64,000 nucleotides of DNA from the IMG/VR virus record IMGVR_UViG_3300028394_000050, positions 1-64,000 of that record; one strand, 5' to 3'. Both the position numbers and the translations under genes were made by a program. Below are positions 51,964-60,142 of this stretch, piece by piece (the first letter of the stretch is position 1; each line of letters opens with the position of its first letter). The notes under the pieces are model-generated. The model had not been told where the DNA came from, ran no database searches, and saw only the letters and a program-made list of their open reading frames with translations. This stretch comes from a virus.

Positions 51964-53433
51964 GTGAAATTTTTGTCATATCATGTTTGGCCGTACGAAA
52001 CACCACCACCTACTATTAGACGTTATGCTGCACATGATTCGAATATCAGCTATTTTGATGGAAAAACTATTCGTTATTTTAAAAGCGAAAGAATGTTTCA
52101 GATAAAACACCACAAATTATCTGTTAACGATTGTGATGATATAACAAAAAAAATATGGGGTGTTAGTAGAGACGATGTTGATGATGTAATTTTTGTTTCT
52201 GCTGACTCTAATACAGTTGAGCCGCAATCAAATTTTAAAAATCTAATAAAGCACATATATTGTGAATCTACCGACGGAACAAAATTTATAGACCATCATT
52301 ACGCACACGCTCTTAGTGTTTCTCTTTTAGAAGACGTTGATATCAGCATTAATATAGATGGTAAAGGATCATTGAAGAGTTGGTCCGTATATCGTGGAGA
52401 ACAGTTTCTTGATTGTGGTTATATAGATATAGCTGGGTCTATAGGTTTCAGTTTAACACACATAGGTCATAAGTTAAATATAAAAGGCGACGATATAGAT
52501 TTGGCTGGTAAGTTAATGGGAGCACAATCTTATGGTAACATTGATAATGAACTATTGAAGCTATTAAGAAAATACGATATCTATAATATAAATCCTGTGA
52601 TGTACACTTTTGAAGGATATACCAAAAAATTAAATTGGTTAAGAACTGTCCATGAACGATATGGAGAAATGGTTTTAGAGCTATTTGAAAAATACGCTAA
52701 ACCAAATGAACGAATAGGTTATAGTGGTGGTGTCGCTCAGAATGTGATATGGAATTCCAAACTCAAAGAAAAATATCCAAATCTTGTAGTGATGCCGTAT
52801 TCTGGCGATGAAGGTTTATCTTTGGGTGGCATGGAATTTCTACGCAGAAAACATAATCTACCTAGGTTAAGTATGAGCAATTTTCCTTTTTGCCAATCAG
52901 ACGAATCTCCTCCATCCGAATGCTTACAATTAGATAGAGTTGTAAATGCTTTAGCCAATGGTAAAATAGTTGCTTGGTATCAGGGTAATGGAGAGATTGG
53001 ACCTAGAGCATTGGGTAACAGATCCATACTTATGGATCCTAGAATTGTAAATGGCAAAGACAAAATCAATCGGGTAAAGAATCGAGAATCTTTTAGACCA
53101 TTTGGTTCTTCCATATTAGCAGAATTTGCAAAAGAGTATTTTGATGTGGATTATGAAAATCCTTATATGCTATATGTGGGTAAAGTACAGAAAGATAATC
53201 TATCATCAATAACACATGTTGATGGTACTTGCAGATTTCAAACCGTAACAACTGGGCAATTTCGGCAATTGCTTGAAAAATTTTATGAGCTAACTAATTG
53301 TCCAGTTCTTCTAAATACGAGTTTGAATAACGCTGGAAATCCAATTGCAGCATTTTCTGCAAATGCTCTTTATGAATATGAAACAAATGCCATTGATATG
53401 CTTGTCATAGGCAATGAGGTTTACGAAAGGTAA
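51964..53433 (+). CDS. Carbamoyltransferase, NodU/TobZ family
   Basis: Transfers a carbamoyl group from carbamoyl phosphate via carbamoyl-adenylate to a hydroxyl of a sugar or small molecule. Two domains are visible. The N-terminal YrdC/Kae1-like part has AHDSNISYFDG, FIDHHYAHALS (metal-binding His) and GDDIDLAGKLMG. The C-terminal part has YQGNGEIGPRALGNRSILMD, NRVKNRESFRPFGSSIL and CPVLLNTSLNNAGNPIAAFS. GTG 51964 preferred (GGAG 8 bases upstream) over TTG 51958. Length ~490, near the family norm. Clearly AT-richer than its flanks, suggesting transfer. Target could be a glycan or phage/host small molecule. Confidence 0.88.
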   Translation: MKFLSYHVWPYETPPPTIRRYAAHDSNISYFDGKTIRYFKSERMFQIKHHKLSVNDCDDITKKIWGVSRDDVDDVIFVSADSNTVEPQSNFKNLIKHIYCESTDGTKFIDHHYAHALSVSLLEDVDISINIDGKGSLKSWSVYRGEQFLDCGYIDIAGSIGFSLTHIGHKLNIKGDDIDLAGKLMGAQSYGNIDNELLKLLRKYDIYNINPVMYTFEGYTKKLNWLRTVHERYGEMVLELFEKYAKPNERIGYSGGVAQNVIWNSKLKEKYPNLVVMPYSGDEGLSLGGMEFLRRKHNLPRLSMSNFPFCQSDESPPSECLQLDRVVNALANGKIVAWYQGNGEIGPRALGNRSILMDPRIVNGKDKINRVKNRESFRPFGSSILAEFAKEYFDVDYENPYMLYVGKVQKDNLSSITHVDGTCRFQTVTTGQFRQLLEKFYELTNCPVLLNTSLNNAGNPIAAFSANALYEYETNAIDMLVIGNEVYER

Positions 53434-53438
53434 TAAAC

Positions 53439-53879
53439 ATGGATGGTATTGCTGATCTAATTAACAAATATGGCTTTCCTATTGTCGCTGCTGGTGGCAT
53501 GGGGTACATGATTTACTATGTATGGACATGGGCAACCAAAGAAATCAAACCAGTCACAAGTGAAGCAAGCACCGTTCTTATTGCTTTGATCGACCGCATT
53601 CGTATGCTCGACAATGACCTTATCCGTTTGAACCAGAAAATCAATATCGTTCTTCAGTTGCGTGGCAAAGAGATTGAATCAGAACGTCACTTGCACGATG
53701 TTGAGACTGCAGCCAAAGCACAAGCTCGCGAACTAGAAGCGGCTGATAAGCAGGTCAAAGCTGCTGAAGAACTAGCAGCCAAGCATCATAACAATGCTGT
53801 CGAAATAGATGATGGGCCCATAACGAACCCAGAGCAAAATACCAAGCAAGAGCCAAACCAGAAAAATAAGAAAGTATAA
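53439..53879 (+). CDS. One-TM protein with long coiled-coil tail (paralogue of 51559-51840)
   Basis: The N-terminus (LINKYGFPIVAAGGMGYMIY) matches the 93-aa protein (LVAEVGFPIAAACAGGYFVF). After the helix comes a segment LIDRIRMLDNDLIRLNQKIN, again parallel to the paralogue, then a charged coiled coil rich in Ala/Glu (VETAAKAQARELEAADKQVK). Holin-like topology but 146 residues. Convergent with the cyclase gene. Confidence 0.62.
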   Translation: MDGIADLINKYGFPIVAAGGMGYMIYYVWTWATKEIKPVTSEASTVLIALIDRIRMLDNDLIRLNQKINIVLQLRGKEIESERHLHDVETAAKAQARELEAADKQVKAAEELAAKHHNNAVEIDDGPITNPEQNTKQEPNQKNKKV

Positions 53880-53883
53880 TATC

Positions 53884-55941
53884 TTACTTGCTGTTGGTAC
53901 GGAATACGCCATCCCAATCCTTAGGTAGGGGATTCTTTTTATAGTCCTCCACGCGCTCTTTCATCATTCCATAATATTCTCTTAGTTCATCATTGAATGC
54001 TGGTTCAAGCACATGGAAATAATTTTCCAATTGGTGCCATTCCTGTGCGCGATAGTATTTGATGAAGTCTGCGTGTGTGCGAGCATACGCTTTGTTGATA
54101 CCAATCTTTTCAACGATGGTGTATATCTTCACACCTTCGCTCTTACCTTTCACAGCAAGGCAATCAAGTTCCACGCATAGATATTCATCCTTCACATATT
54201 CATAAGTCTTAGGACCAATTACCATCTTCACATGATATGGCTTGCTCTGCCCTTCCAAGCGCGATGCTAGATTGACAGTATCACCGAGGCAAGTATAATC
54301 AAAGCGTTGACTACTACCCATATTGCCAACCACAACGGAGCCTGTGTTAATCCCAAGACCCATACCAAAGGGTGGAACACCCTCAGTGGCGATCTCTTTG
54401 TTAAATCGTTCCAAATCATCTAGCATCTCCAATGCTGTTTTAACTGCGTGTTTCGCATGGTCCGCATCATCAAGTGGTGCATTCCAAAATGCCATCTGCG
54501 CGTCACCGATATACTTATCTAGTGTGCCATCGTTCTGAATTATCTTAGCCGTCATCGCTGTCATGTAGCGATTCATTATTTTCGTAAGGCCCTGTACGTC
54601 ATTACCGTAATGTTCAGAGATAGTCGTAAAGCCCCTAACGTCAGTAAACATGATAGATAGCTCACGGGTCTCTCCTCCCAAGCACAATAGTTCTGGGTTC
54701 TTCTGTAGTTTCTCGACCAGTGCAGGTGAAAGGTAAGTACCGAACTGCTTTTTAATTTGTTGCTTTAGTCTAAACTCGCGAGCGAAATTGTTGAATACCA
54801 AGTGCCCATATACAACAGTTATAGACAATACGATATAGCTTGCGTCCCATAGTTGTAGCTCTGTTTTGAATAAATAATAACTCGCTGCTGATAATCCAAC
54901 CACAATGAAAGCGTAGAATGGAACTGTCATCACTACCGTCAGTCTTGGAACTATATGGAGCAATAGTAGTAGCATGGTGGTTAGTAGTGCTCCTTCTATT
55001 AGCCTTCCTACGTTGGGGCGAGAAATAGAAGTTCCGTCTACCAGTGTTTGGAGTGTCTGCGCTTGAATCTCATGGGCCCACTTCTCACCGATTGGTGTTG
55101 CTATGATACCACCAACGCCTTCAATCGTTAGACCAAGAATAACAATCTTGTCCTTCACGCGAGCGTCTATCTCGGTTGCTTCTAGCGTATCAAATTTGGT
55201 ATTCCAAGATAACCAGATGCGCCCGCGCTCGTCGGTTGAGATTGGTGGAAAAGCTGGGACTCTTACAGCTTCTATTCCACCTTCGTTCGTCTTAACTTGA
55301 AAGCTAGGGTCTCCAGCAGCGACACGAATGGTCTCCAAAGGAATGCTAGGATAAAGACCAGATGCAATATTGACAAGTAGAGGCATACGGCGAACCACAC
55401 CGTCCAATTCAGAGATTGTTGCGACCACACCAACGCCTGAGGCAACTTCGGCATACTTGTCAAGAGGGCGTAATCCACCAGGCCAACGATAGACAACCCT
55501 AGCAGGATCAACAGGACCGATAGCAGCGAACCCACGACGAACCGAGTCGGGCTTACTGTTTTGAGTAGTAGGTGTTTGTGCGAGGACAACACCTTCAAGA
55601 GTTTTTGCCAGTTCATCATCGCCACCTGCTCTGTCTTTTTCAGAGAATAGAATAGGCGCAACGATTACCGAAGCGCCGTTCTCTTTTAGTTTATTGATTG
55701 TCTTTGCGATATCTCGTCTGTCAAATGGCCACTGACCAAACTTCTCAACCGACTTCTCACCAAAGTTAACAATTACAATCTCTTCTGATTGTTTCTTCTC
55801 CAGAGAAGTGATAAGATAATCAAAGGTCTTTAGCTGAAGCGTTTGAATCGCGCTTGGGTTGATTGCATACAATGTCAACAGGAGACAGGCGCTGATAGCA
55901 ACCATCCATGTGCTTGTAAGAAACTTGACTAGCTTTTCCAT
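53884..55941 (-). CDS. CHASE2-domain class III adenylate cyclase
   Basis: Membrane sensor making cyclic AMP. Layout: TM1 (11-28), extracytoplasmic CHASE2 sensor domain (about 35-310, e.g. FDRRDIAKTINKLKENGASV), three TM helices (316-386), then a cyclase domain (about 425-640). Catalytic residues are all present: metal-binding D434 (MFTDVRGFTT) and D480, adenine-selecting K476 (LDKYIGD) and D554, transition-state N557 and R561 (GDTVNLASR). Lys/Asp selectivity points to ATP. Full length (685). ATG overlaps the stop of the curlin-like gene (TGATG), so it belongs to the curli operon. Confidence 0.92.
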   Translation of the reverse strand: MEKLVKFLTSTWMVAISACLLLTLYAINPSAIQTLQLKTFDYLITSLEKKQSEEIVIVNFGEKSVEKFGQWPFDRRDIAKTINKLKENGASVIVAPILFSEKDRAGGDDELAKTLEGVVLAQTPTTQNSKPDSVRRGFAAIGPVDPARVVYRWPGGLRPLDKYAEVASGVGVVATISELDGVVRRMPLLVNIASGLYPSIPLETIRVAAGDPSFQVKTNEGGIEAVRVPAFPPISTDERGRIWLSWNTKFDTLEATEIDARVKDKIVILGLTIEGVGGIIATPIGEKWAHEIQAQTLQTLVDGTSISRPNVGRLIEGALLTTMLLLLLHIVPRLTVVMTVPFYAFIVVGLSAASYYLFKTELQLWDASYIVLSITVVYGHLVFNNFAREFRLKQQIKKQFGTYLSPALVEKLQKNPELLCLGGETRELSIMFTDVRGFTTISEHYGNDVQGLTKIMNRYMTAMTAKIIQNDGTLDKYIGDAQMAFWNAPLDDADHAKHAVKTALEMLDDLERFNKEIATEGVPPFGMGLGINTGSVVVGNMGSSQRFDYTCLGDTVNLASRLEGQSKPYHVKMVIGPKTYEYVKDEYLCVELDCLAVKGKSEGVKIYTIVEKIGINKAYARTHADFIKYYRAQEWHQLENYFHVLEPAFNDELREYYGMMKERVEDYKKNPLPKDWDGVFRTNSK

Positions 55942-56204
55942 CAGTATTGGCTAACGATATAAGGACTATTGGGACAATTGAGACCACAAGTAACACTAAG
56001 ACTAAAAGACTGAGGCGTGTTTCCAGATTGAGATACAATAGCCGAGATATTATTGCCAGTGAAATTAAGGGTAGCACTATGATTAGCACCAGACTGAGTA
56101 ATACTAACATTCTGTAAGGATCCTATGATGTTCACGGTTGCATTATTTACTGTCTGCGATAGCGCAGGCGTTGTCATTAGAAGGAGCGCGATTAATGTTT
56201 TCAT
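55941..56204 (-). CDS. Secreted curlin-like protein 2, 87 aa
   Basis: Signal peptide (MKTLIALLLMTTPALSQ) and then curlin-type repeats with regularly spaced Gln/Asn/Gly: VNIIGSLQNVSITQSGANHS, ATLNFTGNNISAIVSQSGNT. Two cysteines near the end (CGLNC). Likely a minor amyloid subunit or nucleator secreted through the CsgG pore. Start overlaps the FecR stop (TGATG). Confidence 0.7.
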   Translation of the reverse strand: MKTLIALLLMTTPALSQTVNNATVNIIGSLQNVSITQSGANHSATLNFTGNNISAIVSQSGNTPQSFSLSVTCGLNCPNSPYIVSQY

Positions 56205-57313
56205 CAGTTGCCCTGCTTTATAGTTATCGTTGTGGTTCCAGAACTGTTTACCATCTGCGTCACTGAACCACCATCCTGAGTCAAATTCAATGTCATGTTA
56301 TGCGTAGTTGCTACAGTCAATTCCATATATGAGTTGTATGTTTCACGGTAGAGTGTCACATTATCCTGCTCAACAAAATACTTTAGGCCTGTCGATGCGT
56401 TATATTTAGGTAGTAATGCATTGAACTCTGCAAGCTCATTCGTTAGCATCTGCGAGTTCGATAAGTCTAGAAAGTTTAGTAGAAAATCACTGTCAAGAAA
56501 GTTGCGATCTAGTTTGTTGTACTCTGTTAGGTAGTTCTTTTCAAGTTCGCTGTATTTGAGAAAATCAATACCAAGTAAGTCTGCGTCTAATACGTTTGCG
56601 ATACGCTCAACTGGTTGCTCGCGCACGACAGGTTTTGCTGGTGCTACGATAAGCATATTATTTATCTGATCCAGATTCAAATTCAAAATGCTGGATTTTG
56701 GTGTACTCATACTGGTCTGCACATTGACGGTCTCAAATGGCTTAGTCAACCAGATAGTGCCCATATCCGTCGTTACTGAAATGGAACCAACCACACAGTC
56801 GCGTTCAATATTTCGCCAACCAGTAGGGCAAGAAGGAAGCAAAATAATAGTAGAACGACCAATCTCATCGACGGTACCTGAGAAATCAGTTCCGCGGACA
56901 CCGATTGTTGCTGTTGGTGTTTCCACCATGACTTGTTGCGGATCTGATTTAGCAATTTGCCCGGATGCATATTTGATAGTGCCGAGCGCCATTTTGATGC
57001 CAAGCTTGCCAGTTTTCTTTTCACCGTCGTAAACAAAATTGTCAATGACAAGGCGGCTGTGCTCCGTTATCTGGACTTTGGTATCATCTTGGAATGTGAT
57101 ACCAGTTTTCCCGTTCGCAGTCGTTATGGTATCTTTCATCTCAACGCCACTGGATAGTGCGCTGGAAATCAAGTTAGCATCACGCTTTATTTCTGCTGGG
57201 CCTGTTTGCTCTGTGACCTTACCAACTTCAGACTTAGTTGTGGTTGGACTTAATAAGCAGAGTATTGCCAGAACCAGTGATTGTAGAAATGACCTTAGAA
57301 TCAACACCGCCAC
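56204..57313 (-). CDS. FecR-domain secreted protein
   Basis: After an N-terminal hydrophobic signal (LILRSFLQSLVLAILCLLS) comes a FecR domain at about 30-150: GKVTEQTGPAEIKRDANLIS, SGVEMKDTITTANGKTGITF, TKVQITEHSRLVIDNFVYDG, MALGTIKYASGQIAK, VMVETPTATIGVRGTDFSGT. The rest is Leu/Asn/Asp-rich and beta-rich at the end (TLNLTQDGGSVTQMVNSSGT). GTG 57313 start lies about 80 bases inside the curlin-1 gene, so the signal peptide is encoded in overlap. FecR-type proteins are often found near CHASE2 cyclases, fitting a sensory pair. Confidence 0.82.
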   Translation of the reverse strand: MAVLILRSFLQSLVLAILCLLSPTTTKSEVGKVTEQTGPAEIKRDANLISSALSSGVEMKDTITTANGKTGITFQDDTKVQITEHSRLVIDNFVYDGEKKTGKLGIKMALGTIKYASGQIAKSDPQQVMVETPTATIGVRGTDFSGTVDEIGRSTIILLPSCPTGWRNIERDCVVGSISVTTDMGTIWLTKPFETVNVQTSMSTPKSSILNLNLDQINNMLIVAPAKPVVREQPVERIANVLDADLLGIDFLKYSELEKNYLTEYNKLDRNFLDSDFLLNFLDLSNSQMLTNELAEFNALLPKYNASTGLKYFVEQDNVTLYRETYNSYMELTVATTHNMTLNLTQDGGSVTQMVNSSGTTTITIKQGN

Positions 57314-57911
57314 CTTGCTTTATATCTACAGTGTTTGTTGCACCTAAGATATTCACATCGGCTTCATGTCCATTCGTAGATGCTACGCCTGTCTGAATGA
57401 TGTTGACACTATTGCCACCACCACCGTCAATTAGAACCGTACTCTTCGCACCCGCGACTGCGCTGGAATCATTCTCTATGTTTACGGTGTTGTTGTCTGT
57501 GTTTACCGTCACGTTTGATATCGTGAACCCCTCGGCCTTCTGCGTGATCGTATTGTTATCGCCTGTGATGGTGTTGTTTAATGTTGAACCAGTGCATGTG
57601 CCACTGACACCGCATTGCATGTTGATGGTGTTATTATCACCAGTAACAAGTGAAGACGCGGTTACGCCATCACCTTGAACATTGATGCTCATTAGGTTGG
57701 TGTTACCAATCTGGTCAATCGTGACAGTGTTATTCTGCCCGTTGAATATTGCTTTGTCGGCAGTATTTCCAATCACGTTCGAGTTGCCAGTCTGAGTCAT
57801 AGAAATTGTAGAACCACTACCGATTTGGTCTACATACACACTATTGCTCGCGGCGTTTGCATATTGAAGCATAACCAAGAATGACAAAAATGCCAGTCTT
57901 GTACGTTTCAT
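57234..57911 (-). CDS. Curlin-like amyloid subunit 1 (CsgA/CsgB type), 225 aa
   Basis: Signal peptide (MKRTRLAFLSFLVMLQYANA) followed by about seven curlin-type repeats: SVYVDQIGSGSTISMTQTGN, NTVTIDQIGNTNLMSINVQG, NTITGDNNTITQKAEGFTIS, NSVNIIQTGVAS, NTVDIKQGGGVDSK. The pattern (N/S)xVxIxQxG is that of curli major/minor subunits that form cross-beta fibres. A Cys pair occurs at CGVSGTC. Encoded 5 bases after csgG with AAGAGGT as ribosome site. Confidence 0.85.
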   Translation of the reverse strand: MKRTRLAFLSFLVMLQYANAASNSVYVDQIGSGSTISMTQTGNSNVIGNTADKAIFNGQNNTVTIDQIGNTNLMSINVQGDGVTASSLVTGDNNTINMQCGVSGTCTGSTLNNTITGDNNTITQKAEGFTISNVTVNTDNNTVNIENDSSAVAGAKSTVLIDGGGGNSVNIIQTGVASTNGHEADVNILGATNTVDIKQGGGVDSKVISTITGSGNTLLIKSNHN

Positions 57912-57916
57912 TTTGT

Positions 57917-58717
57917 TTACCTCTTCTTGATACTCCAGAGCTTCTTTTTGGCTCCCTCTTTTATCATATCGACCACTGCGGCTTCTATTGCTATTCTAAC
58001 TGCATATGTTGTAGGTTCATTCGCTGTTGTCCCAGCTTCAAACTCGACAGACCTCGTACCCGCATCAACAAACTTAAACACATTCGCACCTGCGCTGGTG
58101 CTTAGAATAGTCTTGGATGATCCAGTGGACAACAGAACTTCGCCTGTGTTTATGGATATCAAACGCAGAACCACCGTGACTTCATCCTTACGGTACTCTT
58201 GGTTGGCCCCAACGCCAAGGAATCGTGCGCCAATACCACCAGTGCCAATGTTTGAATCAAAGCCAACAATGCCACCATCAATCATAATACCTGCGACGGT
58301 CAATGGTGTAAGCGGCTTTGCTTGATCCTTCTCGTATAGCTCACGTTGGCTACGAATGAGCTGGCGTTCCTTCACGAGGTTTTCAAGCGACGCCCGCTCT
58401 ACCACTTGAAACCACCGACCCCTACCGGCGTCCTGGAGAGCCTTTATCAGGAACACCTCTGCACCCTGCGTCACTGCGGAACTCAAGCTGGCAAAGTTGG
58501 TAGCGGGCTTGCGTTGACCCGTCATATCTGGAAAGCGGTAGACCGCGATAGGAATGATGGATCCATCCACACCTCTCAAACTAGCCAACTCATTGAACCG
58601 CTTGTTCATAATGATTTCTGGCGCGTCTGCTACCTCTTCAATCACATCCTTTGACATAAGCGTTGGCGAGCAACCAGCCAACAGTAGGCCTACCAATACC
58701 ATACCAATCTTTACCAT
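57917..58717 (-). CDS. csgG: CsgG curli secretion pore lipoprotein
   Basis: Outer-membrane nonameric pore of type VIII secretion. Lipoprotein signal LVGLLLAGC with Cys16; then IPIAVYRFPDMTGQRKPATN, FLIKALQDAGRGRWFQVVER, ASLENLVKERQLIRSQRELY, MIDGGIVGFDSNIGTGGIGA, YRKDEVTVVLRLISINTGEV and AIEAAVVDMIKEGAKKKLWS, the CsgG family order. At 266 residues it is near E. coli CsgG (277). Start overlaps the csgF stop by 7 bases. Confidence 0.93.
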   Translation of the reverse strand: MVKIGMVLVGLLLAGCSPTLMSKDVIEEVADAPEIIMNKRFNELASLRGVDGSIIPIAVYRFPDMTGQRKPATNFASLSSAVTQGAEVFLIKALQDAGRGRWFQVVERASLENLVKERQLIRSQRELYEKDQAKPLTPLTVAGIMIDGGIVGFDSNIGTGGIGARFLGVGANQEYRKDEVTVVLRLISINTGEVLLSTGSSKTILSTSAGANVFKFVDAGTRSVEFEAGTTANEPTTYAVRIAIEAAVVDMIKEGAKKKLWSIKKR

Positions 58718-59151
58718 GCTAAACTCCCGTAGGGAACCACAACCTCTGTGACGCTACCAGCTGCGTCGGTTATTCGTAATGTAATCTGTGAACCATCAGA
58801 TGACCATTGGACATTGTTGGTTGCTATGCTAAATGTGCCAGATGTGGCACCGTTGTCGGAGAACAGTTGCTCGGCTATCTTCTGCGAGAGTGTAGCATAT
58901 ACGCGGCTCTCGAGGTTATTGATAAACTTCGCAAGGTTCGTATTCTTAGCATCCGATGCGGCCTTAGAAGCTGCTGCTACCTTGTCGTCCATGATCTTTT
59001 GGCGTCTGGTCTGTTCCAGATTCTCAATGGTCAGGACATGCGAAGAAAAGCCCACACCTGAGAAGGCGGGGCTTTTAAAATTGAACTGTAGTTCGGTCGC
59101 ATATAGCGGCATTGCTGCCACACATAACAAAGCTACTAAAAGCTTTCTCAT
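58711..59151 (-). CDS. csgF: CsgF curli assembly factor
   Basis: Signal peptide (MRKLLVALLCVAAMPLYA), then the mature start TELQFNFKSPAFSGVGFSSH, like E. coli CsgF TMTFQFRNPNFGG, which plugs the CsgG pore. The middle is helical (FINNLESRVYATLSQKIAEQ) and the end is beta (SQITLRITDAAGSVTEVVVP). 146 residues. First gene of the operon; a TATAAATA late promoter ends 5 bases before ATG, so the message is probably leaderless. No CsgE or CsgC is visible. Confidence 0.88.
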   Translation of the reverse strand: MRKLLVALLCVAAMPLYATELQFNFKSPAFSGVGFSSHVLTIENLEQTRRQKIMDDKVAAASKAASDAKNTNLAKFINNLESRVYATLSQKIAEQLFSDNGATSGTFSIATNNVQWSSDGSQITLRITDAAGSVTEVVVPYGSLAW

Positions 59152-59156
59152 GCACC

Positions 59157-59164
59157 TATTTATA
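59157..59164 (-). promoter_or_regulatory. Late promoter of the curli operon
   Basis: Exact TATAAATA on the minus strand, overlapping the thyX stop. Only five bases (GGTGC) separate it from the csgF ATG. With T4 late spacing the first transcribed base would be at or next to the A of ATG. Confidence 0.68.
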
Positions 59165-59933
59165 TGTCAAGGGATGCCAGTACTTCTTTGAGCGATGGGA
59201 ATGCGTCTGTAATCTGATCCCAGGCCTGCATAGCAATCTCACGGTGTTCCTTCTGAGTGCTTGCGTCTGTTCTTACTTGGCAATAATGGATCCAACTGCG
59301 AAGGCTACCAGCCATATACATCCGACTAAGAATAAGTCCCTCAGGCAATACAGAACGAGCCTGCTCTTTTGCGATTCCATTTTCGATGGCCCAGTTGTAT
59401 GCGGCGGTTGCAGCATCGGTAGTATTTTTTTGATAGGCGGACCAAGTTTCTTTAAGATTTCTTTTTTCATATAAAACCGATTCTTTTGTAAGATTGCCAT
59501 CTGGATCATAATGACGTTCATACATAGGCGAGTCGTAGGTTACATCATCTGAAATCTCAACTGAGTTCTGTCGATTTTTTGTGTCTTGTAGACGGGCTTC
59601 ACGGGTAACGAACCCCATGTCTTTCGTGGGATCGGCATAGCGTTGACTGAACTCCTGAAAACGGAATGAACGGTGACGCAGGATCTGTCTACCAATATCA
59701 CGGGTGGTATTGATTTCCATCACCACATCAACCATCTCAAAAGGTGACCAATGTTTATGCTTCGCAAGGTACTTCAAAAGCTTTGAAGCTGTCAGTGAGT
59801 TATTCTGGTTAGATGGATTACTCACGCGGGCCACGTATGCGATAAACTCATCAACCGAAAGCCTCTGAGGATCACCAGGTGCATCCGTCCAAATCTTCGG
59901 TTCTGTCATAGCAATAATTTTAGCGGTGTTCAT
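59160..59933 (-). CDS. thyX: Flavin-dependent thymidylate synthase ThyX
   Basis: Makes dTMP from dUMP using FAD/NADPH and methylenetetrahydrofolate. Signature RHRSFRFQEFSQRY at 86-99 (a variant of RHRxxSxNExSxRY), HWSPFEM upstream, and the C-terminal EQARSVLPEGLILSRMYMAG, SLRSWIHYCQVR, EHREIAMQAW. 257 residues, full length. Supplies thymidine for phage DNA synthesis. ATG 59933 overlaps the previous stop. Confidence 0.93.
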   Translation of the reverse strand: MNTAKIIAMTEPKIWTDAPGDPQRLSVDEFIAYVARVSNPSNQNNSLTASKLLKYLAKHKHWSPFEMVDVVMEINTTRDIGRQILRHRSFRFQEFSQRYADPTKDMGFVTREARLQDTKNRQNSVEISDDVTYDSPMYERHYDPDGNLTKESVLYEKRNLKETWSAYQKNTTDAATAAYNWAIENGIAKEQARSVLPEGLILSRMYMAGSLRSWIHYCQVRTDASTQKEHREIAMQAWDQITDAFPSLKEVLASLDI

Positions 59934-60142
59934 ACTGTAGCTTCCTTGATTAGTTTCATAACTTGTGTGGCGGACTCTTCAACTTCCCATGTGATCGGAG
60001 GTCCAATTCTTGCATGAATGAAGGTTGTCAAGCTACCATCTTTAATTTTAGCATGGTCATATACCGCAGTGATATGATCGACATTAATGAAGATGGCTTC
60101 ACCTTGAAATTCATTCGCGGTGTTTGTTACTTTGATGAACAT
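59930..60142 (-). CDS. Small conserved phage protein, 70 aa
   Basis: Sequence MFIKVTNTANEFQGEAIFIN, VDHITAVYDH, PPITWEVEESATQVMKLIKE. The pattern resembles FlbD-like small proteins that T4-like phages carry. Start set at ATG 60142; an in-frame ATG at 60175 would add 11 residues but increases overlap with the upstream gene. Function unknown. Confidence 0.58.
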   Translation of the reverse strand: MFIKVTNTANEFQGEAIFINVDHITAVYDHAKIKDGSLTTFIHARIGPPITWEVEESATQVMKLIKEATV

